In this document: piece after piece, positions 1 to 7,017 of the stretch
Numbering within the stretch: the stretch's first letter is position 1
Layout: each line of letters begins with the position of its first letter
Source of the DNA: Helicobacteraceae bacterium
GTDB taxonomy: Bacteria > Campylobacterota > Campylobacteria > Campylobacterales > Sulfurimonadaceae
NCBI GenBank assembly: GCA_024635885.1
Contig: JAGXIA010000016.1
Span: 1-11,423, forward strand
Length of the DNA stretch: 11,423 bases
Direction of reading: 5' to 3'
Program-made: the position numbers and the translations under genes
The notes under the pieces: generated by a model
The model's input: the letters and a program-made list of their open reading frames with translations, nothing else
Database searches by the model: none
Told to the model about the DNA's origin: nothing

Positions 1-2
1 AA

Positions 3-1274
3 TTAAAAGAAAAAGACAGTGCCCCTTTTTCAAAACTACTTACTCCCCCAAATATAGAAGATATTCCAGCTATCTCAAATCCATTTGATATATTTACCGG
101 AATATCGCTCATTAAAACTCTAGAATTTAATTTTGATGACTATAAAAAAAGAAAAGAGCAGTTAACAGATCTGATATCACTGCTTAGAAAAGAGATGGAT
201 ATTTACAAAAATTTAATAGCTATTGATGTTGATAATAAATATACACAAGATGCTATTGCTAAAGCAAAACAATTAGAAAGGTTTGAAACAGCGCTTGATA
301 CTATTAAAGTAGCTGAAGAAGTTTATCAAAAACGATTAGAGATAATAGAAATAAATATCAATAAAGATATGCAGAAACAGATATGGAGAATTGTTAATAT
401 CGGAATAGTTATCTTCATTGTATTGATTTTTTTCTTTTTACTAAAGTTGATAGTTAAGAAGTATATTACAGGCAACGAACGATTTTATATGGCAAATAAA
501 ATTATAACTTTTTTAAATGTGACTTTGATTATTTTAATTTTATTTTTCAATTATATTGAAAATGTCAATTATTTAGTGACTATATTAGGCTTTGCATCTG
601 CAGGTATTGCTATTGCCATGAAAGACTGGTTTATGAGTATATTAGGATGGCTTGTCATAGTTATCGGCGGAAGTATTCATGTTGGCGACAGAATACGTGC
701 AGATATGGATGGAATGATGTATGTCGGAGATGTTATGGACATATCCCTTCTTCGTATGACAATACTTGAAGATATTACTTTAACAGCAGTGACTTCAAAC
801 AGAAGAGCAGGTAGAATTATTTTTATTCCAAATAACTACGTATTTACGAGAATGATTGCCAACTATACTCACAGCAGCCTTAAAACTGTATGGGATGGTG
901 TTCATATTACTATAACCTTTAATTCTAATCATAAAAAAGCTATGCAGATAGCAAAAGAAATTACAAAAAAATACTCTAAAGGTTATACTGATATTACGAG
1001 AAAACAGTTAAATAAGCTGCGAAATCAATACAGTCTTAAAAATACAAATGTTGAGCCTAGAATTTTTACATTTATAGAACCAAATGGTATTTCTATTGAT
1101 TCCTGGTATTTGACAAATGCGTATGCAACACTGACCTTAAGAAGTGTTATATCTCTGGAGATAGTATCTGCTTTTAATGCAGAAGATGACATCACAATCG
1201 CATACCCTACTCAAAAGCTACATATTCAAGATGAGAGAAAACCAGCTCCTTTTGATACAAATGAGGGTGTTTAA
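3..1274 (+). CDS. MscS-family mechanosensitive ion channel, 5'-partial
   Basis: An inner-membrane small-conductance mechanosensitive channel of the MscS superfamily, which releases solutes on hypo-osmotic shock. The frame is open from base 3 without a stop, so the ATG at 195 is probably internal and the true start lies left of the window. 423 residues are visible. Residues about 40-120 are charged and helical, probably an extracytoplasmic coiled-coil region. Membrane segments lie near 127-151, 168-184 and 190-223; the last is Gly/Ala-rich (GFASAGIAIAMKDW at 196-209) and fits the pore-lining helix TM3. The beta domain follows with HVGDRI (226-231) and IPNNYVFTRMIANYT (275-289), matching the conserved MscS soluble-domain motifs. 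The stop directly abuts the mtaB start, and GAGGG at 1263-1267 is the mtaB ribosome site, so the two are cotranscribed. Family assignment is firm; gating and ion selectivity cannot be judged. Confidence 0.9.
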   Translation, partial: LKEKDSAPFSKLLTPPNIEDIPAISNPFDIFTGISLIKTLEFNFDDYKKRKEQLTDLISLLRKEMDIYKNLIAIDVDNKYTQDAIAKAKQLERFETALDTIKVAEEVYQKRLEIIEININKDMQKQIWRIVNIGIVIFIVLIFFFLLKLIVKKYITGNERFYMANKIITFLNVTLIILILFFNYIENVNYLVTILGFASAGIAIAMKDWFMSILGWLVIVIGGSIHVGDRIRADMDGMMYVGDVMDISLLRMTILEDITLTAVTSNRRAGRIIFIPNNYVFTRMIANYTHSSLKTVWDGVHITITFNSNHKKAMQIAKEITKKYSKGYTDITRKQLNKLRNQYSLKNTNVEPRIFTFIEPNGISIDSWYLTNAYATLTLRSVISLEIVSAFNAEDDITIAYPTQKLHIQDERKPAPFDTNEGV

Positions 1275-2522
1275 ATGAAGAAGAAGGTATATTTTAAGAC
1301 TTTTGGCTGCAGAACCAACCTTTATGACTCTCAGGTAATGATGAGCTCTTTAAAAGAGTATGATATTACTCAAGATGAGAGCGAAGCTGATGTAATTGTT
1401 GTTAATTCATGCACCGTCACAAACGGAGCTGATACAAATGTACGCTCTTATATCGGGCATGTGGAAAAAAATGGTAGTGCTAAAATATTTTTAACAGGTT
1501 GTGGAGCACATACAAAAGGTGAAAAACTTCTTGAAGAAAATCGAGTTCATGGTGTATTTGGACAGAGTGAAAAAGAAAAAATAGATCTTCTTCTAGCAGA
1601 GGAAAAACCATTTTACAATCCTGGTGATTTAAACCATATCGATGAAACAGTAGTTGATGACTTTATTGGCAAGAGCAGGGCATTTATAAAGATTCAAGAA
1701 GGGTGTAACTTCCGCTGTTCTTATTGCATCATTCCTTTTGTTCGCGGTGACGCCAGAAGTATGAGTGAAGACAAAATTATAGAACAAATTTCCAGACTTG
1801 CATTAAATGGGTTTGGCGAGTTTATTCTAACTGGAACAAATGTTGGCAGTTATGGACAAGGACAAGATACTTCTGTAGCAAAACTAATGAAAAGAATATC
1901 TCAAGTTCGCGGTGTCAGACGAATAAGACTCGGCAGTGTAGAACCTATTCAAATAACTGATGAATTCAAAGAAATCCTTGATGAGCCTTGGCTTGAGAAA
2001 CATCTGCATATAGCACTTCAGCACACTTCTCCTACCATGTTGAAATTGATGAATAGAAGAAATGTATATAAACAGGACAAAGAACTTTTTGAACTTTTAC
2101 ATGAAAAAGGCTTTGCAATAGGAACCGACTTTATTACAGGGCATCCAGGCGAGAGTGAAGAATTATGGCTTGAGGCTATGAAAAATGCAAAAGACTTACC
2201 CATTACACATTTGCATGCTTTTACCTACTCAAAAAGAGACGGTACTCCTTCTGCTACAATGAAAGCCGAAGTAAATGGAAAAGTTGCAAAGCAAAGACTT
2301 CATGAACTTGAAGCTTTAATAAACAATAAAAACTTTGAATTTAGAAAAGCTTTTAAAGGCTCGTTAGAAGTACTGATAGAGAGTCAAAAAGATGGTTTAT
2401 ATTATGGACATGACCAACATTTTAATAAAATTTTAGTCGAATCAGATGATGATTTAGTAGGTGATTGGATTACTGTTTCAAATTATGAAGTAAGAGGAGA
2501 TTCTAACTATGCTAAATTATAA
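1275..2522 (+). CDS. mtaB: tRNA (N6-L-threonylcarbamoyladenosine(37)-C2)-methylthiotransferase MtaB
   Basis: A cytoplasmic radical-SAM methylthiotransferase that adds a methylthio group to t6A at position 37 of ANN-decoding tRNAs. The 415 residues show the family layout. The N-terminal UPF0004 domain has its three cluster cysteines at C12 (FGCRTN), C46 (NSCTVT) and C76 (TGCGA). The radical-SAM domain carries C144-x3-C148-x2-C151 and LTGTNVGSYG at 185-194. A TRAM-like RNA-binding region follows from about residue 350. The N-terminal KTFGCRTN and NSCTVTN signatures fit MtaB/YqeV better than MiaB or RimO, though subclass calls by eye carry some risk. The ATG follows the mscS stop with no gap and has GAGGG seven bases upstream. 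The 3' end overlaps the next gene by 14 bases. All six cluster ligands are present, so it should be active. Confidence 0.93.
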   Translation: MKKKVYFKTFGCRTNLYDSQVMMSSLKEYDITQDESEADVIVVNSCTVTNGADTNVRSYIGHVEKNGSAKIFLTGCGAHTKGEKLLEENRVHGVFGQSEKEKIDLLLAEEKPFYNPGDLNHIDETVVDDFIGKSRAFIKIQEGCNFRCSYCIIPFVRGDARSMSEDKIIEQISRLALNGFGEFILTGTNVGSYGQGQDTSVAKLMKRISQVRGVRRIRLGSVEPIQITDEFKEILDEPWLEKHLHIALQHTSPTMLKLMNRRNVYKQDKELFELLHEKGFAIGTDFITGHPGESEELWLEAMKNAKDLPITHLHAFTYSKRDGTPSATMKAEVNGKVAKQRLHELEALINNKNFEFRKAFKGSLEVLIESQKDGLYYGHDQHFNKILVESDDDLVGDWITVSNYEVRGDSNYAKL

Positions 2523-4164
2523 AATAAATAGAATAGCACTCTATGTGTCAGCTTTTGTAGTAGTAGCCTTAGTGCTATTTGCAGCTCTTAGGGATAATGC
2601 AGACCAAATTACTCTCCGTGATGCAACTGAGATACTCAATAATCACACAGTAAAAGAAGTAACTGTGACAAAAGAGTATGTTTATTTAAAAACAGATAAT
2701 GATTTTTATAAAATAGCATCATCTCAAGTCACTCCTAAAATGTTTGTTGATTATAAAGTGGAAGTAAAAAGTGGTTCGAGTATTGTTGTGTATCTATTAA
2801 TTGGAGTTTTATTACTTGGATTAGGAACTTTAGCTCTTAGATGGTGGCAAAAACAAAATAGAAATTTTCAAGAAGATGGCGGATTATTTGCAAATCGTTC
2901 AACTAGTACGCCTAGTACAGATTCAAGTGCTCCTGTTGAAGCTATAAAAAGTGATGTAACTTTCAATGACATCGGGGGTATTTCTGATGTTAAAATTGAA
3001 CTTGAAGAGATTATAGATTTTATGAAAAATCCAAAACGATATAAAAGTTTTGGAGCGCGTATGCCAAGAGGTGTTTTGTTGGTTGGTCCTCCCGGTGTTG
3101 GTAAGACTATGATTGCCAAAGCTGTCGCTCATGAAGCCGGAGTTGCATTTTATTATCAAAGTGGCGCCTCTTTTGTCCAAATTTATGTAGGAATGGGAGC
3201 AAAAAGAGTACACGAACTGTTTTCGGCTGCAAAAAAGAACTCTCCGTCTATTATTTTTATAGATGAGATTGATGCTGTCGGTAAAACAAGAGACGGACAA
3301 AGAAATGATGAAAGAGAGGCTACACTAAACCAACTCTTAACTGAGATGGATGGCTTTGAAGGCTCTAGTGGTGTTATTGTAATAGCGGCAACAAACAAGA
3401 TAGAAGTACTGGACTCAGCACTTCTTCGTGCGGGCAGGTTTGACAGAAGAGTTTTTGTTGAATTGCCAACAAAGAGAGAAAGAGAATCTATTCTTTCTAA
3501 GTATCTTAAAAATGTTCCTCATCAGTTGGATGCTAGTGCAATTGCTAATATGACAGTTGGTTTTAACGGTGCATCATTGGCGGCGCTGGTAAATGAAGCT
3601 GCTCTTCTTTCACTCAGACAGAATGATTTTCATGTAACTATTGAACATTTCCATCAGGTTAAAGACAAGGTGATGTTTGGGAAGAAAAAACTGCAAATGC
3701 TAAATAATGAGCAAAAACAGTTTCGTATAACGTATCAGGCAGGAAAAGCTGTCAGTGCTACTTATTTTGACCTTCCCTTTGAAAAACTTATGCTCTCAAA
3801 TGAGAAACTTACTCCAAGCACTGGAGAACCCTTAATTAAGCATGAATTGGAATCACGAGTTAAAATGCTTTTAGCCGGTATTGTGGCATGTGGAATTAAA
3901 TACGGCGAACATGCCAATAGCTCTAAAGGTGATTTGGACGAAGCCAAAGAACTGGTTAAAAGCATGATAAATGAATACGGTATGGGCTCAAATATAATAT
4001 CCGGTGCAAAAGAAGAAGAGATAATTATGAATAGACTTTACTCTGAGTGTAAACTTCTTTTAGAATCAATGGAATACGCTATACAGAAGGTTGAGACTGT
4101 ACTTTACGAGAGAGAAAGCATTACAAAAAATGAGGTTAAAAGCTATATAGATGAAGTTTTATAG
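2509..4164 (+). CDS. FtsH-like membrane AAA+ ATPase, protease site lost
   Basis: A membrane-anchored AAA+ protein with FtsH architecture: TM1 at about 8-27, a short extracytoplasmic domain at 30-90, TM2 at 91-111, a linker, then the ATPase. Walker A is GPPGVGKT (193-200), the pore loop is YVGMG (226-230) and Walker B is IIFIDEID (248-255). The second region of homology carries arginines R310 and R313. ATP hydrolysis and substrate threading therefore look intact. The C-terminal M41-like region (about 400-551) is recognisable by GDL (474-476) and INEYGMG (487-493). The catalytic zinc motif HEAGH is replaced by QAGK (410-413), so both histidines and the glutamate are gone. I infer an unfoldase or assembly factor, or a partner subunit of the active FtsH, rather than a protease. 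At 551 residues it is shorter than classical FtsH (about 600-650). AGGAG at 2495-2499 supports the start inside mtaB. From memory, H. pylori HP0284-HP0286 has the same three-gene order. Confidence 0.88.
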   Translation: MLNYKINRIALYVSAFVVVALVLFAALRDNADQITLRDATEILNNHTVKEVTVTKEYVYLKTDNDFYKIASSQVTPKMFVDYKVEVKSGSSIVVYLLIGVLLLGLGTLALRWWQKQNRNFQEDGGLFANRSTSTPSTDSSAPVEAIKSDVTFNDIGGISDVKIELEEIIDFMKNPKRYKSFGARMPRGVLLVGPPGVGKTMIAKAVAHEAGVAFYYQSGASFVQIYVGMGAKRVHELFSAAKKNSPSIIFIDEIDAVGKTRDGQRNDEREATLNQLLTEMDGFEGSSGVIVIAATNKIEVLDSALLRAGRFDRRVFVELPTKRERESILSKYLKNVPHQLDASAIANMTVGFNGASLAALVNEAALLSLRQNDFHVTIEHFHQVKDKVMFGKKKLQMLNNEQKQFRITYQAGKAVSATYFDLPFEKLMLSNEKLTPSTGEPLIKHELESRVKMLLAGIVACGIKYGEHANSSKGDLDEAKELVKSMINEYGMGSNIISGAKEEEIIMNRLYSECKLLLESMEYAIQKVETVLYERESITKNEVKSYIDEVL

Positions 4165-4672
4165 CGGATTTTCTTTAAAAAATGAATCATACCTGTTTGA
4201 TGATTATATTAATACATCAGAATATACGGTATGTGGATTTAGTTATGGAGCTATAAAAGCTTTTCAATATACACAAAAACAATTGGCAAATGCAAAGAGG
4301 GTAGACACTCTACAGCTTTTCTCTCCGGCTTTTTTTCAAAGTAAAGATGCAAAGTTTAAAAGATTGCAGTTAATCTCTTATAAAAAAAATGAAAATGTTT
4401 ATCTTAGGCAGTTTATAGAGTCCTGTTTTTTTCCACATGCCAAGAAAATTGTAGAGCATAGAAATACTAAAGCAGAAGAGCTTGAAGAGTTGCTGGCTTA
4501 CGAGTGGGATTTACAAGAGTTACAAAAGCTCCTCACAAAAGGTGTGAAAATAGAAGTTTACTTAGCAAGCGAAGATAGAATTATAGATGTCGAGCAAGCT
4601 AGAGAACTATTTTTAAAAGTAGCCACTGTAACTTACATTAAAAATGCAAACCATTTTTTACAAACAAATTAG
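4151..4672 (+). CDS. bioV: BioV-type pimeloyl-ACP methyl ester esterase
   Basis: A small cytoplasmic alpha/beta-hydrolase of 173 residues, expected to cleave the methyl ester of pimeloyl-ACP and so end the BioC-dependent route to the biotin precursor. BioV is the form of this esterase described in Helicobacter; BioH and BioG do the job elsewhere. The nucleophile elbow is GFSYG with Ser31. Candidate triad partners are Asp142 (ASEDRIID) and His168 (NANHFLQ), in the correct order. The N-terminal YSGFSLKNE and a short, lidless-looking body fit BioG/BioV-like enzymes. The start lies 14 bases inside the end of the FtsH-like gene. GAGG at 4132-4135 is 15 bases away, too far for a good ribosome site, so translation probably depends on coupling. 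No other biotin gene is in view. The hydrolase call is strong; the BioV subfamily call rests on recalled resemblance. Confidence 0.75.
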   Translation: MKFYSGFSLKNESYLFDDYINTSEYTVCGFSYGAIKAFQYTQKQLANAKRVDTLQLFSPAFFQSKDAKFKRLQLISYKKNENVYLRQFIESCFFPHAKKIVEHRNTKAEELEELLAYEWDLQELQKLLTKGVKIEVYLASEDRIIDVEQARELFLKVATVTYIKNANHFLQTN

Positions 4673-4683
4673 AGGAGATATAT

Positions 4684-5217
4684 ATGGCAGAGATTAAAAT
4701 AGGTGTTATAACAGCAAGTGATAGAGCAAGTAAAGGAATATATGAAGATATTTCCGGAGTTGCCATCCAAGACACGATGAAAGATTATTTAACGAGTGAA
4801 TTTGAGATAGTTTACAGATGTATACCTGATGAGCAGGATATGCTTGAAAATACAATGAAAGAGCTTTGTGATGAAGCAGGGTGCTGTTTAGTTGTAACAA
4901 CTGGAGGAACCGGTCCGGCGCTAAGAGATGTTACTCCCGAAGCTACTGAGAATGTATGTGAGAAGATGATGCCTGGTTTTGGCGAGCTTATGCGTCAAGT
5001 GAGCTTACAGTATGTTCCTACCGCGATTCTTTCCCGTCAAACTGCTGGAATAAGAGGCAAAAGTTTAATTATAAATTTACCAGGAAAGCCAAAGTCAATT
5101 CGTGAATGTTTGGATGCAGTTTTTCCTGCCGTTCCTTACTGCATTGATTTAATAGAAGGTCCATTTATTGAGACGAACGAAAGTGTTATAAAAGCATTTA
5201 GACCTAAGACTAAGTAG
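4684..5217 (+). CDS. mogA: molybdopterin adenylyltransferase MogA
   Basis: A cytoplasmic enzyme that adenylates molybdopterin with ATP, preparing it for molybdate insertion by MoeA in molybdenum cofactor synthesis. The 177-residue length matches free-standing MogA rather than a Cnx1 or gephyrin-type fusion. The family motifs are clear: ITASDRASKG (9-18), the MPT-binding TTGGTG loop (72-77) followed by RDVTPEAT (81-88), and NLPGKPKSIRECLDAVFP (131-148). D49 and D82 fall at the positions of the two functionally important aspartates of E. coli MogA. The ribosome site GAGGAG at 4672-4677 overlaps the bioV stop and lies six bases before the ATG, so mogA closes the five-gene + strand block. Its stop TAG is immediately followed by the reversed stop of xth. 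MoaB is the main alternative, but length and motifs favour MogA. Confidence 0.92.
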   Translation: MAEIKIGVITASDRASKGIYEDISGVAIQDTMKDYLTSEFEIVYRCIPDEQDMLENTMKELCDEAGCCLVVTTGGTGPALRDVTPEATENVCEKMMPGFGELMRQVSLQYVPTAILSRQTAGIRGKSLIINLPGKPKSIRECLDAVFPAVPYCIDLIEGPFIETNESVIKAFRPKTK

Positions 5218-5232
5218 TTAAATACTTAGTCT
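5207..5232. terminator. hairpin shared by convergent mogA and xth ends
   Basis: A perfect 10-bp inverted repeat (AGACTAAGTA at 5207-5216, TACTTAGTCT at 5223-5232) with a 6-base loop. It contains both the mogA stop codon and the abutting xth stop codon. It is placed to act as a bidirectional terminator. The stem has only three G-C pairs and no T-run follows on either strand, so it is not a classical intrinsic terminator. It could instead protect 3' ends or stall RNA polymerase. Confidence 0.45.
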
Positions 5233-5994
5233 AATACCAACGGGACAGTGGTCTGAGCCTTCTATATAGTCTAGTATAAAAGCATCTTCAAGACTCTCTG
5301 CCAAATCTTCACTTATAAAAAAATAATCAATTCTCCAGCCCACATTTTTTAATCTTGCGCCTGAACGGTATGACCACCAACTGTATCTATCGACTTCATC
5401 TCCATTTACATATCTAAACGTATCTATGTAGCCGTGCTCTAAAAGTTTGTCTATCCATTCTCTTTCCATTGGTAAAAAACCGGATGCTTTAGAATTTGCT
5501 TTTGGATTTTTTAGGTCTATCTCTTTGTGAGCTGTATTTACATCCCCACAAATGATTATAGACTTTCCATCTTCTCTTAGTGTTTTGCAGTGATCTAAAA
5601 AATCATCATAAAACTTCATTTTTAGGGTCAGTCTCTCTTCATCTTTTTGACCATTTGGAAAGTATACATTGAATAAAACTATATCATCGTAGTGAGTCTC
5701 AACTATTCTTCCTTCACTAAGCAAATCAACATGCTGGCATGTGGAATTGTAATTACTTTGAAGAGTACTCCAGGTCATAGTTCCGCTATACCCTTTTTTT
5801 ATTGCAGAGTTTACAATGGTCTCTTGATATTTCTTATCAAATAAATTTTCCGGAATCTGCTCTTCTAAGGCTTTTATTTCCTGAAGACATAAAATATCAG
5901 GTTCTCTCTCATCAATCCATTTAAGTGCTTCTTTGTTTCCTACAGCACGTATTCCATTGACATTCCAAGATATTATTTCTATTGAGTTTGACAT
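5218..5994 (-). CDS. xth: exodeoxyribonuclease III (Xth/ExoA family AP endonuclease)
   Basis: A cytoplasmic Mg-dependent DNA repair nuclease that cleaves 5' to abasic sites and removes 3' blocking groups in base excision repair. The 258 residues are the usual length for the family. Active-site motifs of the endonuclease/exonuclease/phosphatase fold are all present: N11 (SWNVNGIR), metal ligand E39 (LQEIKA), Y111 (VYFPNG), D151 and N153 (CGDVNTAHKEIDL), YSWWSYR (204-210), D223 (WRIDYFF) and the catalytic D247-H248 pair (GSDHCP). The start has only a weak upstream GGA. It lies downstream of the sdhE gene on the same strand, across a 130-bp gap with hairpins, so it probably has its own promoter, though read-through is possible. 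Its stop codon abuts that of convergent mogA. Confidence 0.94.
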   Translation of the reverse strand: MSNSIEIISWNVNGIRAVGNKEALKWIDEREPDILCLQEIKALEEQIPENLFDKKYQETIVNSAIKKGYSGTMTWSTLQSNYNSTCQHVDLLSEGRIVETHYDDIVLFNVYFPNGQKDEERLTLKMKFYDDFLDHCKTLREDGKSIIICGDVNTAHKEIDLKNPKANSKASGFLPMEREWIDKLLEHGYIDTFRYVNGDEVDRYSWWSYRSGARLKNVGWRIDYFFISEDLAESLEDAFILDYIEGSDHCPVGIRLSI

Positions 5995-6048
5995 TTTGAT
6001 TCCAAGTGAGGTTAGTTTAATAAAGGCTTTAGAAAATTGTATTAAAAA

Positions 6049-6075
6049 AGCACCTAGGTGCGTGAGCCTACTGCT
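6049..6075 (-). terminator. intrinsic terminator of the sdhABE operon
   Basis: Read on the - strand, an imperfect GC-containing stem pairs AGCA/TGCT and TAGG/CCTA around an 8-base loop. It is followed at once by six T (the A run at 6044-6049 on the + strand). Stem plus U-tract 50-80 bases after the sdhE stop is the classical intrinsic terminator form. The inner half is also a perfect 12-bp palindrome, GCACCTAGGTGC, at 6050-6061. Confidence 0.65.
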
Positions 6076-6099
6076 GAAGTAAACATAGCGTTAGAGTAG

Positions 6100-6121
6100 C
6101 CAAAGGAAATAATTCCTTTGG
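6100..6121. repeat. 9-bp inverted repeat just after sdhE stop
   Basis: A perfect stem, CCAAAGGAA (6100-6108) and TTCCTTTGG (6113-6121), with a 4-base loop. It begins three bases beyond the sdhE stop codon. No T-run follows on the - strand, so it is better read as an mRNA 3'-end stabiliser or the first of two tandem stop hairpins than as a terminator alone. An operator is less likely at this downstream position. Confidence 0.5.
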
Positions 6122-6124
6122 TAT

Positions 6125-7006
6125 TTAAATGAAATCTACTTTTTCAAGGTGATGTTTCAAGCCTAATTGCTCTGAAGAACATCCAAGAGCAAGACCCAGC
6201 ATCTGCTGCATGTGTAAAACTGGAAGTGCAACTTCACGACCGATAGCTTCAGAAGCATGGCCTGTTTGCGTATCTAGTTTAAGATGACAAAGAGGGCAAG
6301 GAGTTACCATCCAATCAGCGTTACCATCCATGGCACCTGCAATCGCATTACCTGTAAGGACTGCTGCAGTTTTAGGAGCTTGAAGCTCAACATGGAAACC
6401 ACAACATTTATTTTTTGCTTCATAATCTACATTCTTACCACCACAAGCGATGATTAAATCATCTAATGAAGTAGGGTTATATGGATTTTCTGCTTTTTTA
6501 TGAGATTCATTTTGAAGCTCAGAAGGGCGGATATTATGACAACCATAAAAAGGTGCTATATTAAACTGACTAAGAGGTGTAACAACCATATCTTTTATTT
6601 TATCAAGACCAAAGTCATCAATAATAGCATATAAGAAATGTATTACGTTAGATGTACCTTTGTACTCTAAACCAACTTCTCTCAATTTTACATTTACTTT
6701 CTCTTTCAATTTAGCATCATTATCTAATCTGTGTTTTGTCATAGCAGTGTTAAGTTGACAAGTATTACAGATTGTAACCATTGTTAAACCATGTTTTTCA
6801 GCATAAGCAATGTTTCTAGCATTTAAAACTAGAGATAAAAAGTCATCAAAGTCTTGTAAATGAGAAGCTCCACAACATGAGGCTTCTGTTAGTTCTACTA
6901 GCTCAATGCCTAATTTATCTGCAACAGCAAAGGTTGATATATATTGTTCAGGAGTACTCTGTTTAGCAGTACAACCTGTGAAAAGTGCGTATTTTAATTT
7001 TTTCAT
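6125..7006 (-). CDS. sdhE: type-E succinate dehydrogenase/fumarate reductase subunit E (CCG-domain, HdrB-like)
   Basis: The cysteine-rich subunit that replaces the haem membrane anchors in type-E succinate:quinone oxidoreductases, called MfrE in Wolinella and related to heterodisulfide reductase HdrB. It should pass electrons between SdhB and the quinone pool or another partner. Two complete CCG domains are visible in 293 residues: C12, C44-C45, C80-x2-C83, and C156, C201-C202, C237-x2-C240. These motifs bind iron-sulfur clusters (a noncubane cluster in HdrB). There is no transmembrane helix, so membrane contact would have to be peripheral. AGGAG overlapping the sdhB stop and an 11-base gap show it is cotranslated as the last gene of sdhA-sdhB-sdhE. 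Some annotations call it sdhC or frdC by position; it is not homologous to those anchors, nor to the unrelated flavinylation factor also named SdhE. Confidence 0.92.
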   Translation of the reverse strand: MKKLKYALFTGCTAKQSTPEQYISTFAVADKLGIELVELTEASCCGASHLQDFDDFLSLVLNARNIAYAEKHGLTMVTICNTCQLNTAMTKHRLDNDAKLKEKVNVKLREVGLEYKGTSNVIHFLYAIIDDFGLDKIKDMVVTPLSQFNIAPFYGCHNIRPSELQNESHKKAENPYNPTSLDDLIIACGGKNVDYEAKNKCCGFHVELQAPKTAAVLTGNAIAGAMDGNADWMVTPCPLCHLKLDTQTGHASEAIGREVALPVLHMQQMLGLALGCSSEQLGLKHHLEKVDFI

Positions 7007-7017
7007 TTATTTTACTC

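Noticed and set aside
195..197. ATG at 195 as the start of the MscS-family gene
   Set aside because: The frame stays open to the left window edge with protein-like sequence, and only a weak purine stretch precedes the ATG. An upstream start outside the window is more likely.
2868..3398. Several antisense frames of 70-125 codons opposite the FtsH-like gene
   Set aside because: They lie entirely within a clearly coding AAA+ domain, have no ribosome site that I can see and encode low-complexity Ser/Ile-rich products. They are shadows of the real gene.
6017..6022. TATTAA on the - strand as a -10 for xth
   Set aside because: The match is poor and the region is AT-rich throughout. A separate xth promoter is plausible from the terminator position but this box is not convincing.
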